Origin: Rhinopomastus cyanomelas
Taxonomy: Eukaryota > Chordata > Aves > Bucerotiformes > Rhinopomastidae
Assembly: GCA_013400115.1 (NCBI GenBank)
Contig: VXBP01002271.1
Location: 45,177 to 109,176 of the forward strand
Reading direction: 5' to 3'
Length of the DNA: 64,000 bases
Shown piece by piece: positions 40,701 to 52,700 of the stretch. Each line of letters begins with the position of its first letter. Position 1 is the stretch's first letter. The notes below the pieces were generated by a model that was given only the letters and a program-made list of their open reading frames with translations, had not been told where the DNA came from and ran no database searches. The position numbers were made by a program, and so were the translations under genes.

Positions 40701-43700
40701 AAGAATCATCATCTTCATCTTTCTTGCCGCTTCTCATCTTCAGTTTTTCAGACTGCTTCACTTTGCTCTCGGATCCTTTTTTACTTCTCAATCTGCTGGA
40801 CTCTTTCTTTGCAGATTTCTCAGTGCTCTCTGAAGAAGAGTCCTCCCGTGCCTTTTTCTTTTTCAAACCCTTGCCTTTCTTAGCTTCAGTTAACTTTACA
40901 CCTTTCAGACAGCTCTCGTCTTTTTCCAGCGAGGACTTCTCCACATCAGAAGATTCATCATGTTTCCCCTTTACAGCCTTTTCTTTTGAGTCTCTGTTGA
41001 CCTTTTCCTTCACAGCTGACCCGTTGCCCAATTTTTTATCTTTAGGGGACTCATCACTCTCCTTCTCTGGGGAAGACTTTTCAGCATCATCGTCTTCAGA
41101 AGACTTCTCCCTCTGTTTCTCTGAATTGGTCTTTCTCTTACTCGTTACTTTCTTCCTCTGCTCTTCTGCAGAGGAATCGTAACTATCTTCTCTCTGTGAG
41201 TATTTTTTCTTGGCTTTTTTTGCAGCCTCAATTTTACTCAAAAGTTTTATTTCTTTTTCTAACTCAGAATCATAGTTTGAAGAGTCTGAATAGTTCTGCC
41301 GCTTCTTTTTAGCGGCAGCGGAATTTTTAGCCGATTTGCCTCTTTTAGCATCTAAATCTGAACCAGAACTGGAACTTTTTCTTTTTCGTTTTCCGTTTTC
41401 ATCCTTTACCGGGTGATCCTTTACAAGTTTTGAAGTCTTCTGCTTCATTGTGGGAGCTTCACTATGGCTGTCATTGTCTGAGGAACTATGACTCAGCATA
41501 GCTGCTTTTTTAAGGACAGCTGGCATCTCGTCAGAGTCTGAGCTGTGATCTAACAAATATGGCTTTTTGGATTTAGAAAGTTTATTAGGGCTAGGGCCAT
41601 CAACAGCACTTTCAGAAGAATTCCTTTTATCACCTTTCCTCCTCTGCTGTTTGGAAGATTTTCTTTTACGTTTCTCGTTACTCGTGTCGTTGCTGTCATC
41701 TTCCGAATTCAACGTTAAAGGACTGATGTCTGTTGGGCGCCTCAGTGGTGTGGTTTTCACACGTGGCGATCTCCTGAGATCGGACTCCTCTGCAGGTAAG
41801 ACGGTTTCGTTCTCCGTGGAAGGGTCACTGCCAGCATCATGATTTTGTTTGACAGAATCAAAGTGTTCTGCTCGAGGCTTGACCATCTCACTTGCCTTTC
41901 CTAGATTGCCGTCTTGACCCTCAGCTTTAACTGTAGACTCTGAAAGGGACACAGGAGTCAATTTTACAATCAGTTCTTTTGTTCCTCTAGCAGACAACTT
42001 TAACTTAGTGTTGCACTTGGCGTCTTTCACAGGAGTGTTTGATTTCGCGTTCACGTTGAGACTCTCATGATCTGTTCCTGTATTTCCACTGTCTTGCTCA
42101 TCTGCTGTATTCTGAACCTCCATAGCAGATTCCAGAGTCTCAAAAATATCTTCGGGAACAGATGAGGGGATGGACACTATATCCATGTCTAAAGCCTCCG
42201 TACTATTAGGCTCATACTGAGGTTCTTCACTTTTGGCAGATTTTCTTTCTTCCCCAGACTTACGCTTGTTATCTGTTTGTTGCATTGTTGGAACACTTTG
42301 ATCCATGGGCTCACCGTCAGACTGTTCCGACGCACCTTTTTTCTGCGTCTTTACAGTGTCATCATCTTTTAATGCCACACACTCCTTTCCTTCATCTTTT
42401 CTCACCTCATTTTTTTCTGACCTAGCATCAAGCTTTTTTTCTTTGGTATTTCTATCCTTGATTTTGACATTCAGAGCTTGAAACTCCAGATTCAGACCTT
42501 CTTCTAGTGCCAGATGAGTTTTCTTCATGTCACTCAAGACAGACTTAAAAGCTTTTAGCTGACAAAGTTGCACGGCTGGGTTTATTTCTACATTTTCTGC
42601 AGCATTTTTCAGAAAGTTCACAAAGCTAGAATTCAAATTTACTGTTGTTTCAACTAGTTTTTTTGTTTTCTTAACCAAGTCTTTTGGCACCACTAGTGCT
42701 TTATAAGAATATGTCAAAGTACCCGAATGCGAATCGTCTATTTCTTTCTCCTCACCATTACAACTAGAAGTGTTTCTCTTTGGAGAAAGCTTGTCCGTAT
42801 GCTCGGGTATTTTACTACTTTTCTCACTTTCAACTCTGATCTTTTTTTTGTTCTGTTGCAGTAACTGTTCTAAGTTCTCAAAGATTGTGTCACAAGCAGT
42901 GACCAAATCCAACAAAGGCTCTGGGTGACAAACGTAGCAGTGCCACTGGCTGTTCTCGTCCAGTATAGTCGAGAGTTCCTTTCGACCAAGGTTTCGCAAA
43001 ACACACTTTTTACAGAAGGCATTATGGCAGAAGTCACAGCAAATCAAGTTTCCACCTTCAGCACACCACCTGAAATGACACAGCAAAACCGTAAGAATCA
43101 CAGAACATCAACATTCATGGGGTCACCCCTCAGTCTCCTTCTCTCTATGCTCAAGAAACCCAGATTCCTCAGCCTTTCCTCGTCAGGGAGACACTCCACT
43201 CCCTTCATCAACTCTGTGGCTCTGCACTGGAGTCTGTCCAGCAGCTCTGTGCCCTTCTGGAAGAGAGGGGCTCAGAACTGGACACAACATTCCAGCTGTG
43301 GTCTCACCAGAGCAGAGTAGAGGGAGAGGAGAAACTCTCTTGATCTACTAACCACCCCCATTCTCATCCACCCCAGGATGCCGTTGGAATCTTATTTCCC
43401 TTCCAACAAGGTGACAGGTTTACAAAATTTTCAGTGTTTGACAGCAAATTTGCATTTTAAAAATCCTGGTGATTTACAGATATCCCTTAAGTGAAAAAAA
43501 AAAATCCTTTAAACTATCAATTACTAAAATAAATTCGAATTTCTTTTCCATCTTTCTTCTGAGAAAAAAAGGTAATGTATTGTACAGCAAAACGTACTGG
43601 GCTTAAGCCTTCCTAGCCTGACATGGTAGAGTGCTCCTGCAGACACATGTGAAAAAAAAGATGGCTTGGATCTACATCTAGATTGCAGCATCTTTAACAA

Positions 43701-46700
43701 AGACCTAAAAAGTGGCTACCTACAGATTCACAGGTATCACACAACACAATTTGCCTGGGTGATACATTCAGATATTCAAGAACAAGGGCAGAGAAGTACT
43801 TCAGAAGTGGAAGATGCATGTGGGAAAGTTTTGGTGGTTCACAAGGTGTAGAACGACAGATTCTAGCTCCATCTTTCAGGTGTTTATATGGTGGGCACGT
43901 GATGCAGTTCAAAATGTGACATCTTACAAGTGTTTGCTATTTCCCTATAGAATATTTCCCTATTTATCAGGAAAATAACAAGGAAATATTTACAAAAACC
44001 TTGGGGGCAAGACTTTCTTGGTGAGAAATAACTGCTGATGAAGCTCTTGTGTGCCAGTCTTTATCTGTCACTGGCTGGATTATTGAAAGAAAAAAAAAAC
44101 TAAACTACTAGGAGGGAAAACAAACCCAGAAGAGCTGTGGGGGTTATTTCAGCTGTCACACACTTACCGACACTGTTCGTCCATTCCATCAGAGTCACGG
44201 CTAATGTCATCACTCATGTAGTACTTGTAGCAAGTCTATAAAAAGAGAGAGAGAGAGAGAGAGAGACAGGAAAATATTCTTTTTTATTAACTCTCATCTG
44301 GATTTCAGTAATTCCACACATTAGAAGTCATTAAAAGCAGAAACCGTTAAGGTCTTCAGCATCCTAACCCTTTCATGTTTGTGTTGCTCTAAAAACCATC
44401 TTCCCTAAGTATAACAGGTGCTCAACCATGACTTTTTATTTAGATGCCTCAAGGTTTATTTGAAAAGTCAACGGGCTTTTGTTTGAAGGCTGCTCATTTG
44501 CACATTTTAGAACATCTACTGAATGTTTTCTTCAAATTCTTTACAGTTTTCCCATCTATTTCCTAGGTGAATCCACACTACATCTTCCCTGGCACAATTA
44601 ACCCACATAAACTACAGTTTTCAGCTGTTATGTCAGCAATGGATCCCATAGAGCTTTCAACGCCTTCAGTATTTACCCTGATGTCAACATCTAAGGCTTC
44701 AATTTCTAGGTAAAAATAAGCTTTTCCAATGAAAGCCTAATAATGAAATTTAAAACCCACCACACAGAGCTAGCAGTAGCAGTGGCTTCAGCTATTTTCT
44801 TCAAAGATAAATGTTGAAGGTGGAGCAGGGTGTGTTTCAGCTTGTAGTGAAGAAGGTACTCCCAGACTTGAAGCTCTACTTTGAATTAATACAATAGATC
44901 AGCTAAATTCTGTTCTTTTACCCAGTGAATTCAGAATCCAAAAGAGGCTTCAGCACATGAATTTAAAATTATGATGCCCCTTTACGTGGAACACAGTTAT
45001 CCCCCTGTTCAAATAACCTAAACAAAGAAAAACAAAAACCCCCAACAGTGGATGCAGGTGTTTAGATACCTGAGGGAACACTTTAGTGAAAAGAACAAAG
45101 TTCCTCAAGTCTGGGACTGATTACCTAAGTAGGAGAAAAATAAGGGAAGAACCAGGCACAGAAAGTAATGGAAGCCAAGGAAGGTGTAGACTAGGGACTT
45201 CCATTCCTCCCTCTCACGTTAACACAAGGTCGTGCTCAGTTAAGTAAAAATAAAGAAACTTCATGGGGAACAACAAGTGATGTAATTATCTAGCTGAGCT
45301 CACAGTCAAGAGCCGCTACTGAGCCAAATAACCAACTAGCTCGCACCCATGGCTACAACACGCACAGCCAGCACGTGTTGAGAATTTTCAAGTCTAGCAA
45401 CAAGGCATTGGACCCCAGAAAGGATTGAAAATGGGCGTCTGGTTAGCTGATCTTCCTACAGTATATTTTATAAAAGAAACAAGCCAATATGAAAAAAAGA
45501 AATGAGCCAAAACGTTAGTCTAGATGGATATGCTTGAGATACTACTGAATGAATACCTAATGTTAATTGGTACTTAGGGACAAGGGAAGAAAATGGTATG
45601 AGCATCATAACAAATCTGTAGCTATTTATCATTAGAGATATCTTTCTTTATAAAAAAGTCTCTGCAATTACAGAGATATGAGAGTTCTCTCTACATCTCT
45701 TTGAAAATTAAAGAGGTCTCTACAACAGATGTAGAGATGTCTCCTTCCTCCTCTATTCCCCATCTTTTCCCACTGCAGGCAACTCGAGGCCTAACTGAAG
45801 CCACAGTGGAACAGCTGAAGCCCCAGATGCTGCTTTTGGATTATGGACTGGATCATCCTTATAGAGGCACAGACTGCCATTAATTCAACAGGCCAAGAAC
45901 TGCACTCAAGTGAAACTGAGATGGCTTTGAAGCTGTTTTTCCGCCTCTTATTCTGATGTTGTTTTACATCCACTGCTTTCCCAGGAGATCCAGAACCGAA
46001 TGTGCCTCGTAATGCATTATGAATAGGCAGAAATATCAGATCATTTAACCGAAAATCACTGAAATTAAAGCCTTAAACCTGTAACAATAACTTACAAAGA
46101 AACCATCATGAGCCACGAGTTTCAGTGGATTCCAAGGGAATACATAAGCAGTACCTGCATTTTTGCTTTCTGCTGTCAGTACCCTTAATTGTGACAGTTA
46201 ATGATTGAAAGGTTTACTGGCTAATAAAAAAAAGGCCCTTCTCCCACAAAAATCCCATCTCAATCAACTATTAATCCAAATAACACAAAATCAAACAGTT
46301 CAAACTGTACAAGTGTTTATCACATACCTTACAAATAAGAACTTTCAGGGTAGGATGTCTATAGATAGAATCCTTTTGAAAATGGTTCACCTGTTGCCCA
46401 CAAGCTGTACAACTTACAATTCCATGCAGTCCTTCCTCTAGAGAAAGGATCATAAATCACACATTAATCCTTTGCATTTTCACTCTTTAAGAAATCTATC
46501 TGCTTCATTTTCTTGTGGAATTTGGCCTGTTAGGTTTTCTCACATGCCTTCATTTCTTTAGCATCCAACGTTAGAGAAATCTTTCCATAACCACCTCCCA
46601 TTTAAAGACTGAAAGAATTCTCCTCTCATTTCTACAATGCACAATCTTTGCTTTGAGAGATTTAGTTTGCATTAACTGGTCACCTCGTGAGAACACACCT

Positions 46701-49700
46701 ATGCAGGAGTCATCACTAAATCTCTTTAAAAGCGGCCCTGGCATTGCGTACAACCTTCTTTAATCTTCTTTTGTGAAATACTATTTTAATTGCTGCTCGC
46801 ATTACATAAAGTTTTAGTTTCTCAGATAAAAATGCAGAGAACTGCTAGAGAAAATGCATTAAATCCTTATGACGGAGGCTGGAAAAAACAGTACATTTTT
46901 TTCCCCACTACTTCTTCCCTTCTTGATGGTGGTTTTTGTTGGGTTTTGGGGTTGGGTTTGTTTTTCAACTGGAATTTTTCTCTAATGCACATTTTCTCGC
47001 ATCTTTGCCAATTACTCCAACAGTTTGTGCACCACTCTGCTGCTACATTCAGTCAAGAAATGTACTTTGAAGGGTGGTGGACTTGGGGTTAGGAGGCTCT
47101 GTACATGCCAGGCTCTTCAATTAATCAGTGCTGTAAGACTCTTTTCTTCTCAGCAGCAGCGAAAAGTGAAAGTCATTTGTGGAAGCTCATACACACAGTT
47201 CACACACTTCCAAAAGCTTTACTTCTGCATCAAGCAGATAGAGGTTTGATATGGGATCACTTTACTGTGGCTCGTCCTTTGCTGTCATGCTCCGTAAGCA
47301 GCATAAGGAAGTTAAATGGTTCATTTAATGGTTGTAGTCTGAGCACAAGCTGTGTATTTGTTTTTAAATAATCACTACCAGAGAATTAGAACAAAGCCCC
47401 AGCACCACACTATTAAGGAACTGAATGAACCTTCTCAAGACACAACACAAGCCACTAGAAATTTGCCATTGAAGCACAATCTCAAACAGTTTACAGGTCA
47501 GTAAGAACAACCAGTAGGCTCTTACAGTTCAGCGAGAACAGCCAGTCTGAAATTCTGAACTTGTCTTCAACCTCAAAACACCTCACAACTTCAGTAAGAG
47601 CTCAAACACCTGTTTGAAACTCTGTAAACCTCCAAAAAACCAACCCATGAGATTGAACCAACTGGAAAAGAGTATCACCTTCTGTTAATCCAAGCAACAC
47701 AGTCCCACTCCTGTCCTTAAAAAAGGGTGTAAGAAGGCTACAGGCCAACTGAGGGAGAACAATCTGTTCCCTATCCCTCTTCTCAACGACTTTATGTGCC
47801 TCCTTCACAAAGATGTCCAAGATGGCACCAGGAAGAGGATTATTGATAAGGCAAACCTTTGTAACCCATGTCACTACTACAACTGATCATTCAGAGAAAT
47901 TAAACAATCGCTAATTCATTAACACTGAGAAAACTGTTACTAAACACATTTCTAGCTATGAGTTTATTAGCAAAAAAATACAACCATCACCATTCTGCAC
48001 CCACAAAACTCAAGAGCTGAAATGATGCCTCTCACTGTGTAAGAGCATTTGGATGGTAGAAGGGCAAGAGTTCTACTATTAGTATTTCTAATATAAACAG
48101 GACATATAATTCCTAATTAAAATATCAATTCTTTTGAGACAAAGAGGGACTGGCATCTTAAAATTTTATTCCTTATTTGCACCGCACATTGAAATCAGGA
48201 TCTGAAGTAGCTGGGACTAGACGCTTACCTGCTTACACCAGCAATGCTTAATGTAGTAGGTGTGCAGACTGGGCACCTCACCCTTTCTTCCAGGAGAAAA
48301 GACAGCACTATTTCACTTAACCAGCCTTGCTACGTGCAAGTTATGAATAAATGGTCTGTGCTACCCGTTCACGCATGTCACAAAATGAAACTGCTTAATA
48401 CACTCCTCATCCAGTTGCTCTTGAGGTAGACCCAAGCAGGGAAGTCCTATCCTAACACAGGCCTCACAAAATTTCTGTTGGGCCTTCAATTAAAAAGCAC
48501 TGATAGAAATCAAACACTCCTACACACTGACTAGGACATCGGGCACAAATAGAAGGGAGCTGACTTTCAAAGATTAATAATTTACAGAACATGCCAATGC
48601 TCAAAATGGGATTAAAATCATGCATGAGCCCATATGTATGCACAAGCACATTTTGACACAGGCACATTTTACTCCTCCTTCAGGCACAGACAGAAAAATT
48701 GCACTTACTAATTTATAGTAAGATTTTAAAAGAGAACAAGTATCTCAAATGACATAGCAAGAAGAATGAATACTGTGTACAGGAGCTGTTTGTTTACATA
48801 TCCTGGATGTTGCAGCAGGTATGGGAAGTAAGATATTGACAGTAATATTAATGAAAATACCTGTCTTCTGTTTGGCTACATCATATTGAATCCTCCCTCT
48901 CCATAACTTTTATAGAAAATAATTAGAAAGATTAATTTCTGCTACCAGCATAATCTAACTAACTTCTCAGTTTTAGCAGCAGCTATGGAAAACCAGCTGA
49001 CACAGCAGCTTTTCAAATGTAAACCTGAGAAGGGCCCAATGGTGAAGAATTTCACACAATTCAAAAAGAAACGAAAGCCTTGGCATTGTGGGAGGTTTTA
49101 GGTTTCTTGTGAGCTCACCAATTGATAAATGTGCCTACACACGTCCCTGCTCCAAACATGGTTGCTTTCTTGGCGAGGCAGTGAATGTTGCCGTAGCAGC
49201 AGCGTTCCAACATAATTCCTTAACAAAGAAAAGCCTGAAACACCTGATTGCAACCAAGCAGTTGTTCCATGTGGAAAACCTAATGATAAACTCTACAGCT
49301 ACTGAGATGACGCAGTTCAATCAGAACTGATCTTAGCTTTCACTGCTGCATTGCAGGAGCAGCAATGGAGGCTAATTTCAGCCAGCTAGAATCCTCAATG
49401 AACAAAGAGCCAGAAGAGTGGAGGTATTTTTAGGATAATTTCTTAGAAATCTGAACAATTTTTTAGAAGTACCAAATGTGGTCATAAGCAACAATTTTAA
49501 ACCCTTTTCTTTTCAAAAAATGTTTTAAATTGTATTTACCTCCACGCTTTTTGGGAGCTTCAGGTTTCATTTTTACGGTATTTCTGCTTCTAAATTCAGG
49601 CCCTTTAAAATCATCTTTGTCTTCATTCAGCACTGGCTCAGGCTGTACAACCACTGTACCTAGAATGATTTTATTTAGACATTACACATCCAAATGAAGT

Positions 49701-52700
49701 GAAATAGTCCTGTTTTAAATAAAAGCCAACATAATACCTTAGGGAGAAAGAGATAATGATCTGTTGACTAAACCTCAACAAAGTTTTAAATTAACAGAGG
49801 TCCCAGGGGAAAAAAAACCACCAAACAAAAGCAACACCATAAAGGAAAAGAAACCCAACCCACCAGACACCTCAAATTCTGTCTGTTCTGGAGCTGTAGA
49901 ACAAAAGCTAAAGAGTGAATGGGCTACAAGGCGCAAATTCTGCTCTCTCTCTGACAGATGGGGAATGTGCAGATGTGCAGTGTCCTACCAGGAGTGTTCA
50001 GGATGGGGATTAGCAATGTAATGGAACAAATAATGGCCTTTGGTTAAGTCACATTTATTGGAAGCCTACTCTTGTCTCTCTCCTTCTATCCAGTTTCTCC
50101 CTGTTTATTTCAGTATGAAATAAATGAAAAAGCAATTGGGGGAAAAAAACCCCACAACCTGTTGCGTGTTTAACAAAATTCAGGAATTCCAAGTGTCCTA
50201 ATCAACACTCCATGAATGAAAAAACACCTCTCCCTGCCTAACAGCTCTGTTTTCAAAACTGTTTTCAGTGGCCTCACAACAAAACTGTAATATTCTGAAA
50301 AAAATCACTTTGAAGTGACTAGTTTTAAATGCTGCCAGTCATGCAGTGAACAGGAGCCATCCCTGTAACCTCTGAAAAGCTCCTCAGACTCACACTACAG
50401 GGTAGAACAGGCTGTAGGCTTGTGTAGGTATGAACTGTTTCAGAAGAGTGCTTAGAAATAAATCCAATCATGACATTGCCCCCACTACATTTTGGTTTTG
50501 TTGATCTGTTAATAATATCAAAGACAGAGCAGTCAAATAAATGTCAGTAGACATCTGAAATTAAATGACACGCACAGCCTGGTGTCCCCACAGATTCAAG
50601 TTTGCTGGGTTCAAAACTAAAGGTTCCTGCTTTCCTTTGTTAAACTGCCGCACTGGGTAGGTGCCTGCGCCCTACCATGTACATGATATATAAAAGACAA
50701 GAGGACTCAAGACCAACATCTTACTAATCCATGGGCATTCTGGTTCATTATGCTGCAGCATCACCATCACCTTGGCTAATTCGTTACATTCAAAAACAAA
50801 GACTAGAAGTACCTTTCGGCAAGCTTTGCATATCAACATCATTTTCTGAGTTCTCGTTTGAATTATCTTCATTTGCAGTTTCATCTACAATTTGTTCATC
50901 GTCTGATCCAACATATTTTGTAACAACTGTAGGTTTCCTGCATAAACAGAAAAAAAACCCCTGTACCACAGACAAATATTAAATATTGCAAAACAAGTCA
51001 GTAAATCCCCACTCAGTCACTGGGGAAATCTACTTTCTTTTCAACATTCATTTAACGTGGAGCATCCCACCTCACAGTACTTTATTGTAATACATAAGTC
51101 AACAGCTAACTTCCTTGGAAGGAACAGGAATTCTGCCCCTCCCATGTGAAATAAAATTAATACAATATTTTTGTTTCATGGGCTTGCTGATGATTTTATA
51201 GCAAAATAAAAGTTCAATGGGGTTTTAAGAAGCAAGAAAGTCACACTTTCAGAATAAAAAACAACTACCTAAAACACAAGTGTGTGTCTGCTCAAAAATT
51301 CTATACATGGTTCCAAGTTTCACAGACAGTGCAAAGGGAACACAGAATGTTACAGGTTGGAATGGATCTCAAAAGATCATCTAAATCCAACCCCCCGTGC
51401 TGGAGCAGGGTAAGCCTACAATACTGTCTCAAGATATGCTGTCCTACATGGGGATCAAACCCATGACCCCAGGAATTCAGAGTCACATGCTCTACAAATG
51501 AGCCAACAAGGTGACCTAGACTAAGTCAACACACGGATAGGCCAATGGAATCCGGGGATGGATCAAGAAGAGTGTGTCCAGCAAATTAAGGGAGGTTCTT
51601 CTTCCTCTCTGCCCTAGTGAGGCCACATCTGGAGTACTGTGCTGGACTTTCCGGTTCAAGACGGACAGAGAGGTGACAGAGAGTCCAACGGAGGGCCAGA
51701 AGGATGATTAGGGGACTGAAGCATCTACCTTATGAGGAGAGACTGAGAGACCTAGGACTTATCAGCTTGGAGGGGAGAAGGTTACAAGAGGACTTAATCC
51801 CTGTCTATAAATCCATGAGGGCTTAGTGTCAAGAAGAAAGACACAATCTCTTTTCACTTGTGCCCTGTGACAGGACAAGGAGCAATGGGTGTCAGAGGGA
51901 GCACAGGAAGTTCCACTTCAGTATGAGGAAGATCTTCTTTACTGTGAGGGTGACAGAGCACTGGAACACAAACACACAGGCCTTTAGGGGTTAGAAGAGA
52001 CCTTCAGGGGTCATCAAATCCAACCCCTCTGCTCAAGCAGGATCATAAAACCTAAGATAGGTTACACAGGAACACATCCAGATGGCTCTTGAAAGTCTCC
52101 AGAGAAGGAGACTCCACAACCCCCCTGGGCAACACCTGCCAGGGCTCTGGCACCCTCATCAGGAAGAAGTTCCTTCTCACATTGATGTGGAACCTCCTCT
52201 GTTTCAGTTCACACCCACTGCCCCTTGTCCTATCACTGGGTGCCACTGAGCAGAGCCTGGCACCATACTCCTAACACTCACCCTTCACATATTAAGCAAT
52301 TTTAATGGGATCACCCCTTAGGCTCCTTTTCTCCAAGCTCAAGAGAACCAGCTCCCTCAGCCTTTCCTCAGCAGGGAAATACTCCACTCCCTCCATCTCT
52401 GTGGCTCTGTGCTGGACTCTCTCCAGCAGCTCTGTGTCCTTCAGGAACTGAGGGGCACAGAACTGGACACAAGATTCCAGACATGGCCTCAGCAGGGCAG
52501 AGTAGAGAGGAAGGAGAGCCTCTCTCGATATGTTAACCACCCCTCTTCTGATCCACCTGAGGATGCTGTTGGCCTTCTTAAACAAAACTTAGAGAGCAAC
52601 ACTTTTTAAATGCAGTATGATGGCAGCTGTTGAAACTGCACGTTTAGGAGAGCTGCCTTTATTTATGCAGTGTATTTAGATTTAGGTAAAAATAAGCAAT

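Noticed and set aside
40568..41182. 204-codon serine/leucine-rich open frame on the plus strand
   Set aside because: It is the complement of the Lys/Glu-rich codons of ATRX exon 9; composition mirrors the coding strand and no start context or homology is seen.
51442..51517. Functional tRNA gene
   Set aside because: A- and B-box-like parts are present, but the acceptor stem does not pair and the anticodon stem is mismatched.
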